In this document: one piece after another, positions 1 through 11,380 of the stretch | How the letters are laid out: every line of letters begins with the position of its first letter | Numbering within the stretch: the stretch's first letter is position 1 | Assembly: GCF_010015445.1 (NCBI RefSeq) | Contig: NC_053119.1 | Span: 30,588,643-30,652,642 of the forward strand | Direction: 5' to 3' | Length of the DNA: 64,000 nt | From: Perca fluviatilis | Lineage: Eukaryota > Chordata > Actinopteri > Perciformes > Percidae | Translations under genes and position numbers: made by a program | Notes under the pieces: generated by a model | The model's database searches: none | Told to the model about the DNA's origin: nothing | What the model saw: only the letters and a program-made list of their open reading frames with translations

Positions 1-1150
1 TGTCCTCTGGAATGCCGAAGTTCCTGAACACATAACAGAAGAGTGCTTCTGCGGTCATGAGGGCAGTAGGAAGCCCGGGTAGAGGAATCAGCCTACACCC
101 CTTGGAGAACCTGTCCACTACTACCAGGATGCAGGTGTGGCCATCGGATAAAGGAAGGTCAGTCATGAAGTCTATCCCTAAGTGGGACCATGGGCGTCGA
201 GGAATAGGAAGGGGCATGAGCTTGCTTTCTGGGAGGTTTCTGGGGGTGTTGGTTATGGCACAAACCGAACAGCCGGAAACATAACGGGACACATCCTGAG
301 AAATGGTGGGCCACCAGTACCGTTGGCGGAGGAGTGAGAGGGTACGCTTCCTACCCGGATGTCCCGAACCCGGAACGGTGTGGGCTGAGTCCAGCAGGAT
401 GGTACGGAACTGAGGAGGGACGAAGACCACCCCTTCGGGACCTCCTGGCGGAGCGGGAAGGTGAAGGTTTGCCTGGGTGATCTGTTCGTCGACGTCCCAG
501 ACGATAGGATTGACGATCAAGGCAGGAGGTATGATGGTTTCAGGTTGGTGATCCTCAGCAGCTGATTGATGGAGACGAGAAAGGGCATCAGCCTTGCCAT
601 TCTTGCAGCCTGGTCTATAGGTGATGTGGAAGTCAAAGCGAGTGAAGAAGAGAGCCCAACGGGCTTGGCGAGGGTTCAATCGTTTTGCCTCTCTGATGTA
701 TTCCAGGTTGCGATGATCTGTTATGACCTCGAACTGGTGATTGGCTCCCTCTAACCAATGTCTCCACTCCTCAAGGGCCAGTTTGATAGCCAGTAGTTCC
801 CGGTTTCCGATGTCGTAATTCTGTTCTGCTGTAGAAAGCTTCTTGGAGAAGAAGGCACAGGGATGGAGTCTGGGAGGCGTTCCTTGCCGTTGTGACAGTA
901 CCGCTCCTGCCCCAGTGGATGACGCGTCAACCTCAACAACAAAGGGTAGGTCTGGGTTAGGATGAGCCAGGATGGGAGCGGTTATGAAGGCATCCTTAAG
1001 ACGAGCAAAGGCGGAGATGGCCTCCTGAGTCAGGGACAGGGATTTGGGCTGCCCCTTGAGGGCCGAGGTCAGAGGAGCACTGATGTCACTGTAGCCAAGG
1101 ATGAAACGTCTATAAAAGTTGGCAAATCCCAGAAACCGCTGGAGGTCCTT
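1..1150 (-). pseudogene. pol 3' half: RT connection, RNase H and integrase (partial)
   Basis: A single minus-strand frame stays open from about 1150 to the window edge. It begins with the RT thumb motif FLGFANFYRRF and continues through RNase H (VEVDASSTGAG with its Asp near 920, NRELLAIKLALEEWRHW, TDHRNLEY) to the chromodomain-type linker ending in DALSRL. The integrase zinc finger follows (histidines in the HTVPGSGHPG segment, then CSVC) and then the first catalytic-core Asp in GIDFMTDLP. It ends at FGIPED because the window stops; the remaining catalytic residues and any chromodomain lie outside. It has no start of its own, being the continuation of a polyprotein whose upstream half is frameshifted. 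Confidence 0.85.
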
Positions 1151-2081
1151 GATGGTGGAGGGAAGAGGCACAATGGATGGGTGGTGTCCACTTTCTTTGG
1201 TCCATCTGGACCCTGTGTTGGTCGGAGCGAACCCAGAAACTGCACAGATGGGGTGTGGAACTCCCATTTCTCCAGCTTCAGATACAGGTCGTTCTCTCTG
1301 AGCTTCTTCAGCACTTGCGGACGTGTAGTTGGTGTTCAGAGAGAGAAGAGGAATAGATGAGGATGTCATCAATGTACACCGCGGCGGAGGGAATTCCCGG
1401 AGGACCTCGTTCATGAATCCCTGGAATACAGCTGGAGCATTAGCCAGTCCGAAAGGCATGACCTGATACTGCGTATGTCGAGTGTGTACAAAGGCTGTCT
1501 TCCATTCGTCACCTCAACGGATGCGGATCAGGTTGTAGGCGCTTTGTAAATCCAACTTCGTGAAGATGCGGGATCCCCGCAGCTGCTCCAGGGCCGCCGG
1601 AACCAGAGGAAAGGGATATCTGAACTTTATGGTTTGGGAGTTAAGGGATCTGTAGTCAATGCATGGTCTCAAACCTCCATCCTTTTTGGCCACAAAAAAG
1701 AAACTGGAAGCGGCAGGAGAGGTGGATGGGTGGATGAACTGCTGCTGAAGGCCCTCCTTCACATATTCCTCCATTGCTTTCTGTTCTGGGATGGAGAGGG
1801 GATAGACCCGTCCCTTAGGGACGATGGCTCCGGGGTTCAGGTCAACAACACAGTCCCAGGGTCGATGTGGAGGCAACTTAGCAGCCAGTTGTTTACTGAA
1901 CACGTCCTCGAAGTCTTTGTAAACAACGGGAAGGTCCACTTGATGAAGAACATCGGGGCTCTCGATGGTGGTGGAACAGACGGGAAACCGGGGTCCATTG
2001 CTTGTGGATGAAGAAGGAGGTTTTGGAGGTGAGTTCCTCTGGAGCGGTGTTACGCATGCATGAATACAGTCCTCTCCTCAT
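1150..2081 (-). pseudogene. pol 5' half: reverse transcriptase of the Sushi-like element
   Basis: The RT fingers and palm are readable from about 1939 downward ([26 protein letters not shown], then [16 protein letters not shown] with the motif A Asp). A TGA follows directly after LIRIR near 1514. The reading continues with MPFGLANAPAVFQ and the catalytic YIDD box near 1362-1373. Around 1190-1260 the frame shifts again before resuming in the RNase H/integrase frame. The gag-protease frame also does not join this one cleanly near 1990-2080. The gene is therefore inactive, with at least three disruptions. Confidence 0.85.
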
Positions 2082-3126
2082 TGTAGAACCTCTCCAGTTG
2101 TCCAGTCGATGGTAGGTTTATGTTGCACTAGCCATGGCCTTCCCAGGATGATTTCGGCTGTGGAGTCTTCTAGTACCATGAAGGTGAGTTTTTCAGAGTG
2201 CAAACTGCCTATCCGGAGCGTCAGTGTAGGGGAGACATGGCGAATCCGACCCTTTCCTAGCGGCTTGCCTTGGATGGTGTGAATTTCCAAATCCTGCGGG
2301 CTCCGACGTTTGTTGACCCCTAACGTCTGGAGGAGGGGAATGGAGATGAAATTCCCCGCTGAGCCTGAGTCGATGAGGGCATGCGCTGTGACACAGATAC
2401 GTGTAGTCAATACTTGTACAGGAGTGCGAATCAGAGTCTCAATTCTTGGAGGGAGTTGGATGGCACTCACCACTGGGCGCTGGGGACGGATAGGGCAGTC
2501 TCTGATGTAGTGTTTTTCCCCTCCACAGTACAGACAGAACCTGAGCCCTAGGCGGCGCTGACGCTCAGCAGGTGACAGGCGAGCAGAATCAACTTGCATA
2601 GGTTCAGCGGCTGGAGCACTACTAGACGACACCGAAGGAGGAGAGGAGACAGCCGTGGCAGAATATTCACAGGCAGATAGGCGTTGAGACACACGTACAG
2701 TCTTTTGTATAAGGTTTTCCAGACCCATGGCGTCATCATACACCACCACCAGCTGACGAACATCAGGGTGGAGACCATGTCTGAATGCCGTTATGAGGGC
2801 TGTCTCGTTCCAACCACTAGCAGCCGCTAAAGTGCGAAACTGCAGAGCATATGTACTCACAGACGACCCTCCCTGGCGAAGCTGGTACAGTTGATCATGC
2901 ACAGTCAGGTCAGCCGCCACCTGCCCGAAAACTTCCTTGAAGTGTTGAATGAAAGCCGACAAAGATGTCACCAACCGGGAGTTAGAGTTCCACAACGACG
3001 GAGGATCTCTTCAGGCACGGTGGGCGGATTAACAGGCGGTGAAGGCAGGAGAGATTGATGAACCGCCTGTACGAGCTCCGTGAATGAATCGCGAACAGGA
3101 TCCTCCACGGGCTCTGTTGGATCTTC
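2078..3126 (-). pseudogene. gag with zinc knuckle and aspartic protease, internally deleted
   Basis: The main frame (2995-2078, 305 codons) holds the C-terminal part of a retrotransposon Gag (LWNSNSRLVTSLSAFIQHF). It then has a CCHC zinc knuckle (CLYCGGEKHYIRDC) and an aspartic protease with its active-site triplet in ALIDSGSAGNF, ending near GRPWLVQHKPTIDW. Upstream, 3126-3000 encodes an acidic Gag N-terminal piece in a different frame, and a TGA sits just before the main frame. The two parts are separated in related elements by a stretch missing here, so I infer an internal deletion at about 2996-3010. No convincing ATG remains. Confidence 0.75.
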
Positions 3127-3560
3127 TGTCACGGACGACCAGGAGACAGACTGAAGTAGTGAAGCTGAGATTTATTAACAATGATCCAACAAAGAGCAGG
3201 AAGCAACAGGCAGGAATCCAGGAGCAGAGCAGGCAGGTTTAGAGCAGCAGCAGACAACAGGATACGAAGTACAGGTAAGGTAAACTTGGATAGACTAGAC
3301 TAAACGTGAGTGAGTCAGAGCGTCGTGTATAAACGAGACTAGACAAAGAGTGTGTGTGGTTGTGCTGCTCATGTAGGTGGTTGTTGATTAGCTGCAGGTG
3401 GTGAACTGAGGAAGTGGCTTGATGAGGTGCAGGTGTGTGTAATTAGTACTGAGGGGACTGGGAGCGACTGATCTGCGTGAGTGACGAGGAGTATGAATCA
3501 GTGGGAGGAGTGTGTGCTGGAGAAAGAGGAGTGAATGCTGGTGACGGTGGGACCCTGACA
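3127..3560 (-). repeat. 5' LTR of the Sushi-like element
   Basis: This 434-bp block starts TGTCACGG and ends CCCTGACA, so on either strand it has the TG...CA ends of an LTR. Read on the minus strand it contains AATAAA near 3171-3176, followed by about 45 bp to the LTR end, as expected for an R-U5 segment. Gag sequence begins immediately beyond it. The partner LTR is not in the window, so the boundaries rest on the terminal dinucleotides and position only. Confidence 0.75.
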
Positions 3561-4299
3561 GTAGCTTGTTTTAAGCAAAAAATCACTTCACAAAATCAGG
3601 TGTTTTTTCTTACTTGTTTAGTAAATGCATCTTGATGTAAGATCTTTTTTTAGATATTTGAACTGGAAACGAGACAAAAATACTAAGTAAGAAAAGCATT
3701 TTTTTTTTGCAGTGATCACATTAATTACAATATAACAACTTTCTATGCCCAAGTGTTACTAGTGACCCGTTATGTTTTTAATCAAACGATAGTGAATATA
3801 ATATAATATATCATAATTTCCAATTTGGAAATGATGATGAAAGTGGGCCGGTCTAAGGCATGAAACGCCAGGGCTGAAAATGAGTCCCAATCCGGCCCTG
3901 AGAACGAGTATATCGGACAATGGAAAGGGAGTTGTTGATCTAACACATCGCCGCAGAGGACAGGCTTGCAGGGGTTCACTCTCCTCTCCCTGCGCTTACT
4001 AGCTACAAGGTGAGTTGTGATTCTTTGGTGGAGGTTTTTCTATGTCGCAAGAGTAACGTTAGAACAACACTAGTTATAATGAAAGTGTCGAAACTTTTTT
4101 ATTTTGTCTCGGCTAACCGCTGCAGCTCACGCCTGGGCATGTCTGGGCATGTAAAAACACCGACAGTGTGTCGGTGTTTGTGTGTGTGTGCTGTGCAGCG
4201 GTGTGTGTGTGTGTGTGTGTGTGTCTGAAATATGAGACCTGCTCTATCGTCTCCAATGTATTGTGTGAGGGTTTCCTCAACCAGTCAGCGTGCAGCTCA
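3561..4299. other. No gene seen; (GT)n microsatellite
   Basis: This AT-rich stretch between two retroelements shows no coding signal. A GT dinucleotide run lies at about 4166-4223. Confidence 0.6.
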
Positions 4300-4468
4300 T
4301 CTAAATATTCATGAGCATACCATATTTGGAAGAAAAGCTGTTGTTCTATTTCGTATAGGCTTCGCCATATAAGGCTACGCTATTGGGTTTATCCCTTTGC
4401 GCATGCACAGTCGTGAAGATTTTCTTTCCCGCCCTTGCATACCGCTCAGGCTTCAACTACGTCCGCAG

Positions 4469-5966
4469 CAGAGGTGGAAAAAGTACTAAAATATTTTACT
4501 CAAGTAAAAGTACCAATACTTTGATGAAATATGTAGTAAAAATACCTATCTGAAAAATTACTCAGGTAAAAGTAATAAGTAATTCATTTAAAATGTACTT
4601 TAAGTAAAAGTTACTTAGTTACATTTAAAAAAAACTGTAAAACAGGGCGGGGGGGATCCCTCCCATGTAGTGAAAATAGGACAAGGGGTCATAAATCCAA
4701 AACTATTTTGTTTTTAATTAAAGAAAAATCTATACAAATGTATAAACATCTATACAAATGTATACACATGTAATAACAACATAACACATGTCACACATGA
4801 CATTTAAGACCTTTAGAAAGGTATAATGTGCTATTTTAGTTCAGACCATCCCATAAAACGTGCATTGTTAGTTCTGAGGGACATCCTTCTTTTCTTCACA
4901 AACATAAACAACAGTTATAAATTATAATGCAAATCAAGGCCACATCACGTGTTTTGACTCCATAAATGGGTTAGACCCATAGACTGTTAATTATTTATTA
5001 ATATTAACAGTCTATGTTTAGACCCTAATGTTCACAGCCCAGACTATAGCAGTTAGCTTCTACACACCCAAGTAGCCTGTATGAGCTAATTAGATGTAGT
5101 ATGTGAATTAATGTAGCCTGTCTCCTACATACGTTGTCCTACGGCAGGGGTGGGCAATTAATTTTCCCAAAGGGCCACATGAGAAACAGGGACTGTTGTG
5201 GAGGGCCGGACCAATAGGCTAAACTCAATTCTGCTCAATATTAATTTTATGTCAGGCGGCACGTTCTCAAACGTCTCTTTTTTTTCTCTGGGCATATTAG
5301 CGCAGCAGAGTCCCCCAAACACTTTTTAATAAACTCCCCTTCAGAAAATGGCTTACTGTTTTTGTGGGATATCACGAAGCTGGTCTTGACTGCTGCATCC
5401 CTGGATGCCTTGTTGCTTTTGCACGGTAACTAGCAAAGCTTCAGATGTCGGTGCCCGCTCTGCACCAGTCATTTTTGAGGGATAACAGCTGATTTACATC
5501 CATGCTAACGTCTCCCGCTCAGTTCGCCGCTCGCCGACACATCCATGGGTCCGATCATAGACAGTATATTATTAGTTATTAGTTAATTATTATTATATTA
5601 TTAATATTAACAGTCTTTGGATCCGACACTGCAGTTCTTCTTCTACTTCTTTTTAATTGCGACTTGCAACCAGAGAAGAAGAAGCTGTATACGTTTGCAC
5701 AAAAAAAGTTAGTCTATGGTCTGGTGCAGAGTGATAGAGCTTGTCTGGTGTAGTCATTCCGGGCACAATTTTTTTCTTCCTTTCGTTTTTTTTTTTACTC
5801 AGTAACGGATGGGATTTGTAATGTAGCGAAATACAATACTTCACTCAAAACGTAATAAAGTACATTTTAAAATACCGATTTTAAAAACTACTTGAAAAAT
5901 ACAAAATACACAAAACTACTCAATACAGTAATGTGAGTAAATGTATTTCGTTACTTTCCACCTCTG
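4469..5966. mobile_element. Non-autonomous hAT element inside the DIRS leader
   Basis: The element starts CAGAGGTGGAAA and ends TTTCCACCTCTG, giving inverted termini. It is flanked by a perfect 8-bp target duplication, GTCCGCAG (4461-4468 and 5967-5974), diagnostic of hAT insertion. The two flanks join to recreate a continuous DIRS leader. At 1498 bp it has no transposase-like frame. AT-rich palindromic stretches lie at about 4978-5022 and 5565-5612. Its ends resemble those of the hAT at 27407-28703. Confidence 0.92.
5145..5235 (+). repeat. Second hAT-type terminus fragment
   Basis: Within the larger hAT is a CAGGGGTGGGCAAT start followed by an AGGGCCACATGAG-type sequence, resembling the end of another hAT (Charlie-like) family. 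The opposite end was not found, so this is probably a truncated relic or a shared internal module. Confidence 0.4.
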
Positions 5967-6036
5967 GTCCGCAGATACTGTATATAAACAGAGCGGACCC
6001 GTTGCTCTACTCCCACTTTTTCTTCAAGCTAGCAGT

Positions 6037-6560
6037 ATGAAGACAAGCTCGGCTTCCAGCGGTGTTTGCCTCTGCCCCAACTGCCGGACCGGCTACATCC
6101 TGCCACTGGACCTCCATCTCCGCTGCGAGACCTGCCTCGGCGCCGCTCACGCCAGCCTGGCTCTCACCAGCCTGGCTCTCACCCCCGACGCCTCCTGCCA
6201 ATTCTGCGCCCGCCTGCCATCTAAAGAACTTAACCGGCGGGCGGAAGCTTTTCTGGTTTGTCAGGCTAGCGGGGAAGGGGATGGCAGCTGGGCAGACAGA
6301 CGGGAATCCGTCAACACCCTGGATCCGCTAGAGGAAGGCTTCATTGACGAGTCCGATGGCTCGATTCCCTCGGATAACACCTCCGTCACCGGCTGTCCCT
6401 CCTCCCCCCTGGGAGGACTGGACCTCGAAACGGGGATTGATGCCCTCCCATTGCGGCTCTCCCCATCTCCGAAACAGCCGGGGGCACCGTTTTGGCGGCC
6501 TCAGGCGGCTCCACTGCTAAGGCTCTCTTCTTGGATCTGCCGGGGGAGTAGTGCTAAACT
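6037..6560 (+). pseudogene. DIRS-like gag (partial)
   Basis: The chosen ATG at 6037 follows a TATATAAA-like stretch at about 5979. The product begins MKTSSASSG and contains cysteine pairs (CLCPNC, CETC, CQFC) arranged as a zinc-binding N-terminus, then an acidic, Ser/Pro-rich region. Fish DIRS Gag proteins have this layout. The frame continues open to 6789, but from about 6560 the reading is out of frame with recognisable RT sequence, so the true gag is truncated at the RT deletion junction. Confidence 0.7.
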
Positions 6561-6568
6561 CGATTGTT

Positions 6569-7330
6569 ATGAGAGCCAAGCTGTCAACGCCAAGGCAAGA
6601 CACGCTGATCTCTCTTCTGTCGCGCACCACGCCACACGCGAAGGTGTCAGCGCTGTCCGTAATGCGTCTTCAGGGCATGATGTCAACAGGCCACGTGGTG
6701 GTCCCCTGGGTCTCCTCCACATGAGGAAAATCCAGAGGTGGTTCCTCCGCCAGCACGTCGACCACAAGGCCACAAGTGGCGAATGCTGACCCTCTCTTCA
6801 GTCAGACCTGGCATATTGGGGAAACCCCCGGACCCTGTCAGCCGGGGTTCCCCTGGGCAAAGTGACGTCATACGTGACAGTGTACACAGATGAGTCACAG
6901 GTGGTGGGAGGAGAATGGCCACCTCCCCCCCTCCCACACATAAACTGCCTGGCGCTGTCCACGGTGGTGAAGTTTTTAAAACACTTCACCCCAATGGTAG
7001 CGGGGAGACATGTTGTCGTGCGGACAGAAAACATTACAGCAGCAGCGTTTATAAACCGCCAGGGCGGCGTGCGATCGGCCCGGCTATTGGAAATAGCCAG
7101 GAGCCTCCTGCTGTGGGCCCACAGTCATCTGTTGTCCCTCAAAGCTGTTTACATCCCCGGGGTTTTGGACCGGGCGGCGGACCTAATGTCGAGGGGAGGG
7201 CCCTCTCACAACGAGTGGAAATTGAATCCCTCTATTGTTCAGAAGCTGTGGAGCAGGTTCGGGAAAGCGGAGGTTGATCTGTTCGCCTCACGAGAGAACA
7301 CACAGTGCGCAGTGGTTTTCCTTGAGCACA
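6569..7330 (+). pseudogene. DIRS-like RT C-terminus and RNase H
   Basis: From 6569 a frame different from gag reads the tail of a DIRS reverse transcriptase (STPRQDTLISLLSR, KVSALSVMRLQGMM). It then shifts near 6710. RNase H follows in the frame from about 6862: VTVYTDES with the first catalytic Asp, CLALSTVVKFL, VVVRTENITAAAFINRQGG and DRAADLMSRGG. The RT palm with its catalytic Asp box is absent: only a few bases separate gag from the RT tail. The remaining gene is frameshifted in at least two places. Confidence 0.75.
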
Positions 7331-7559
7331 CAGGACAATCCACCCCTCGGCGTAGACGCCTTCTCTCACCAACCTTGGCCCAGAACCCTCCTATACGCTT
7401 TTCCCCCGGTCCCTCTGATCCCTCACCTCCTGGAATGCATCCAGGAGGGGAATCTGTCAGTCATCCTAGTGGCACTGGAGCGCACGAGCACATCCTGGTT
7501 CCCGACTCTGGTTCAGCTGCTGACGGGTCCTCCCTGGCAACTGCGGTGGCGTGAGGACG

Positions 7560-8590
7560 CTCTGTCACTGGACGCTGGACGGCGCGATATTCCACCCCCC
7601 GGTGATAACCCAGCGGCTGTGGGGCTTGCTGCTGAGCGGGAACGCTTGCAGAAATTAGGCTTGCCTTCTGCCGTGGTGCGCACTATCCAGAACGCAAGAG
7701 CCCCTTCCACTACAGCGTGTTACGCGGGGCGTTGGTCTGCTTTCCAGCGCTGGTACACGGAGAAGGAAACGGACCCCATATTGTGTCCCCTGCCTCTCGT
7801 GTTGACTTATCTCCAAACATTAGTGTATAATTATTTGGCTCCGTCTACAGTCAAAGCCTACGCAGCAGCCATCTCATCCTGCCACGAGGGCTATGGAGAG
7901 AGGACGGTTTTTGCGCACCCCCTGGTAAAGCGTTTCTTGAAGGGGGTCAGACAACAGAAACCCACCGACCTAGCCCTGGTGCTTCGAGCTCTGGGGAAGC
8001 CTCCTTTCGAGCCTCTGGCACAAGCCTCTCTCAGGTTGCTGTCACTAGAAACGGTGCTTCTCCTTGCCTTGACGTCAGCCAAGAGAGTGAGCGACTTATG
8101 TGCGCTGTCAGTTTCGCCGTCCTGCCTCTCCATTAGCGGGGACAGGAGCGCAGCCACCTTGCAGCTAAACCCCTCATTCACTCCTAACAAATTCTTTTCG
8201 GTCGAGGGTGTTTTCCCTCAAGGGTTTTTTCCCCCCCCCCACCTCATGACGATGATGCGGAGGAGGGTTTCCACCGGTTGTACCCGGTGCGCGCGCTATC
8301 ACAGTACATTTTACGCACTGCGGACATAAGGCGGACACAGCAGCTGTTTGTACGCTATACGGAACACTCCCAAGGAGCAGTTCTTTCCAAACAGCGTCTG
8401 TCTCACTGGCTGTGCGAGGCTATCACCCAGGCCTATAACACGGAGGGGGCGGAGCCCCCCCCCAGGGCACACTCTACAAGGGCACTATCGGCATCAGCGG
8501 CTCTGTTCAAAGGCATGACAGTAGCCGACATTTGCGCAGCGGCCTCCTGGGCATCTCCATGCCCTTTCATCCGTTTCTATCTGCGCCGGG
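7560..8590 (+). pseudogene. DIRS-like tyrosine recombinase
   Basis: The N-terminal core-binding part reads ARAPSTTACYAGRWSAFQRW and STVKAYAAAISSCH. The catalytic part gives LALTSAKRVSDLCALS (first catalytic Arg) and, after a frameshift at a poly-C run near 8228-8240, RAHSTRALSASAAL (the His-x-x-Arg pair) and FIRFYLR with the probable nucleophile Tyr. In DIRS elements this enzyme integrates a circular DNA intermediate. The residues needed are visible but the homopolymer frameshift splits the gene, and the C-terminus runs into unrelated repetitive DNA. Confidence 0.8.
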
Positions 8591-8910
8591 TGCTGGGAGG
8601 AGAGCGGTGTCCCACATATATGTATATCTCTCTCTCTCTATATATATATATATTGTTACTATCATGCAATCTACGATCAGGGATTGTGCACGTTGTGTAT
8701 GTTTTATCCTGCAGTCCTGCATTGAGCGCTGGGTGGAACGCGGTGTCCTTGTAATTACCAATCATGATACATTCTCTCTCACTACCATGCACGCCTACAA
8801 TCATGATATGTGCCGCTGCATGTGTACTCGTATGAGGCCCTCACCCCTCATACGAGTACACTGGGTGGCTGGGAGGAACAAGGGCGTCCCATAATTATCA
8901 ATCATGTACT

Positions 8911-8985
<75 letters not shown>

Positions 8986-9000
8986 TCAGAAAACAATTAA
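8590..9000. repeat. Diverged short repeats, hairpin and (TA)n microsatellite
   Basis: Three diverged copies of a segment containing GGGTGG..GGAACR.GG.GTCC are seen at about 8590, 8728 and 8862. A 15-bp inverted repeat (8823-8837 with 8846-8860, 8-bp loop) lies before the third copy. A long TA run fills about 8911-8980, with a shorter one near 8639-8653. No gene is present. Confidence 0.6.
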
Positions 9001-9416
9001 CACCAACCACGTCGCAACAACACTACCAAAAAGGGAAAAAGAACAAAGAAAAAGAACTGACGCAACCCAAAGGGGAATCGCCACTACAGCCTAAAACTCC
9101 ACAAACACTTCGCCCTGAGGTGGCAACACTTCTCTTCTGACCACGACAAAATACCTCCCAAGAAGAGAACAAACACCTTTACCACCCTTAGCTGCAAAAC
9201 ATGGTGCGTCTCCCAAAATCTAAGCTCCACACAAAACCTGGCCAAACACGCACCACGACCAAATCCACTAATCTGCACATACTTAACAAAAATGTGCTTT
9301 ATTAAATCAACGTTGCAGGACACATTGCACAAACTAGGGCGACGGTCGCCTTGGTGTGTCAGGGCCAGACACACTGATACAGACACAGAGGAGACTCGCT
9401 GCACTTTGTCACAACC
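9001..9416. other. No gene recognised
   Basis: An A/C-rich stretch with no coding or structural signal that I can name. Confidence 0.4.
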
Positions 9417-9650
9417 ATAGACAGTATATAAACTGGACCAACAGATCTCGTTGCTCTGGACGGAGACCAGTGAAGGATATTAGAAGCACTTTTCCGGTGA
9501 TGGCTGAGCGTTACTGTGCAGCCTCCAACTGAGCTCGAAGCCGTATATATGACGTGAGCAACCTGTCTGAAAGTTGTACGTCTTCTGGTAGCTGTGCCAA
9601 GAGAAATCTCAATCATTCCCAATCTTACAGAGATGGAGAGCGTAGGTACA
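9417..9650. repeat. Probable dispersed fish repeat of unknown class
   Basis: The block begins with a CATAGACAGTATATAA motif, a form that recurs (with variants) near 5555 and, inverted, near 52445, where such ends mark dispersed repeats. No target duplication was found, so its class and limits are uncertain. Confidence 0.35.
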
Positions 9651-10077
9651 GTATATGTAAGGAGATAACATAGGCACAGGCTAATTATTGCTAACTAAAA
9701 TGCTAGTTAACATTAGTAATTAAACTTAAACAGTGAATGTAAGTCGAAACTGCCTGCGAGCTTCACCTGTACTATACGGTAATTCCTCTACTATGCGACA
9801 GTAAGTTGCGTGGTTATGACACAATCGTTAGCCTATTTTTACAAAAACGTCTACTACGGAGCCATAACGTGAGATACAAGGTAATGGAGCCTTTTATACA
9901 TTGTCGTGTTTCTTTAGAAATAAACAATGGATAAATAGTCTTTAAACGCTTCAGATGTAAAGTTATTCGCTGTCAAAGTGGCACCAAAATGAATGTCAGT
10001 CACTGGAATGCTAACAGGAGGTGATGCCTTGGTAGCATCTAAATGGTGCCATAGGAGCTACGCGTTCTGGGGAGAGT

Positions 10078-10124
10078 CTTACCCCCTTGGTCACAGCAGT
10101 CCATGCTGTGACCAAGGGGGTAAG
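10078..10124. repeat. Perfect 21-bp inverted repeat with 5-nt loop
   Basis: The arms at 10078-10098 and 10104-10124 are exactly complementary over 21 bp around the loop GTCCA. The arms are GC-rich in an AT-rich setting. There is no downstream T-run, and no flanking element is recognised. Confidence 0.85.
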
Positions 10125-10600
10125 CCGCTGTAAACAACCTAAACAACAGAGACGGGACTTTATGGTACGTTCAAGTCCTGCTCTGTAAACTTGTGTTGCA
10201 TTCCATGTTGTTGTAAATTACCCTTCTGCCATCTAGTGTTTCTTCTTTTAGTCGTAATGACTGGTTAAAAAAGTTGTTATAAGTTACTGTTACTGCATTT
10301 TAAATAAATAATTTACATTTGACCATATGGCCTTAGCAATAAACAATTGCCATGCTTTAATCTTTATTAATTTTTTGTTATTTAAGATTTAAAAAAAATT
10401 AGTGTCACTTTTGATAAGAGGACACATCTGTTGTTTTGCAGTTTATATAAAGGAAAACTTTTTCAGTCATTTTTCTGCAGCTCATTCTGTTCAAACAATT
10501 GTGAGAAAATCATATTGTGAACTTAAAATAGTGAATCGTGTCAGAGAATTTCTAATAAGGGGAGAACTTCCACTCTCTCGATAAGTCCGGCTTCTGAACT

Positions 10601-11292
10601 GGTTGCAGTTCCACTCTGGTTCCACATGAGGGTGCTCACGGGCGAGTGCATAATGAATAGTGGTCTATGGAGCTATACCCCTCAAAATCCACTTTTCTCA
10701 GGATATAATTTTTTTATCTAGTAATTTGAATGTTGCATAAAAGGGGAGGCTAAGAAAATACACACCGCTGGGTGTTTGATTTTGTTCTAAAAAGCCTTTT
10801 AAAATGTCATTGACGTCATATGCATTGTACGGCAGAGATACTGCTTTACGGCAAGCTCTGAGTCACTTCCTTTGTTCTCTTGAGGCACTGACAACACAGC
10901 TGACAGGTTAGGCTCTCCCTGTCAATACACATGCTAGAAAGAGGTTTGCTAATGTTTTAAAGACCATGTCAAAATATTCACTCTGACATTCTGGTTCCGC
11001 TTCGGATGACATCAAGCGGGATCTCTGGTCGTAATAAGTCCTTCACTGACCAATCAGCATTCATTAGCAGAATGCTAGCATGTTATGGGCAACAACGACT
11101 CAACCTGTAAGAAATCAAAAGGACATAATCTTTAAACTTTCAACCTATAATCCATGTTGAACTTGCAAAAACTACAATCAAATCTGAGATTTCTCAATGA
11201 CAATCAGGCGAAAGACAAATTTAGTCTTCTAGCTCCATAGAGTCCCATTCATTTTACACTCGCCTGTGATCACCCCCACTGGAACTGCAACC
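10601..11292. mobile_element. Inverted-repeat element (MITE-like), class unknown
   Basis: About 70 bp at 10601-10675 is the imperfect reverse complement of 11231-11292; both contain GTTGCAGTTCCA, GGGCGAGTG-like and TCTATGGAGCT motifs. The roughly 690-bp unit has no coding frame. The target duplication could not be defined, so the superfamily is open. Confidence 0.7.
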
Positions 11293-11380
11293 AAATTCGG
11301 TACAATGGGGCTAATTATTGAGTGAACAGGCTCTCCGTAGATGGGCTCTGATCATATCAAATTGTGAGTTGAGTGTACCA

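Larger units (their letters stand above)
1..3560 (-). mobile_element. Sushi-like Ty3/Gypsy LTR retrotransposon, truncated by the window
   Basis: Reading on the minus strand there is an LTR (3127-3560), then gag with a zinc knuckle, an aspartic protease, reverse transcriptase, RNase H and integrase, in the Ty3/Gypsy order. The integrase is still open at base 1, so the 3' LTR lies outside the window. The protein style matches the fish Sushi group of chromovirus-like Metaviridae, the lineage from which vertebrate RTL/PEG10 genes were domesticated; that placement is by recognition, not alignment. Frameshifts, a stop in RT and an internal gag deletion make it a dead copy. Confidence 0.9.
4300..8590 (+). 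mobile_element. DIRS-like tyrosine-recombinase retroelement, internally deleted
   Basis: The 5' leader (about 4300-4468, resuming at 5967) is followed by a DIRS-type gag, the C-terminal end of a reverse transcriptase, RNase H and a tyrosine recombinase, all on the plus strand. This is the DIRS order rather than the LTR/integrase order. The RT core is missing, a hAT element is inserted in the leader, and the 3' end stops at repetitive DNA just after the recombinase. No convincing inverted terminal repeat was found at the 3' side, so the copy is truncated there. Confidence 0.85.

Noticed and set aside
1634..2011. Plus-strand 125-codon frame
   Set aside because: It lies antisense to the retrotransposon RT and has no recognisable motif.
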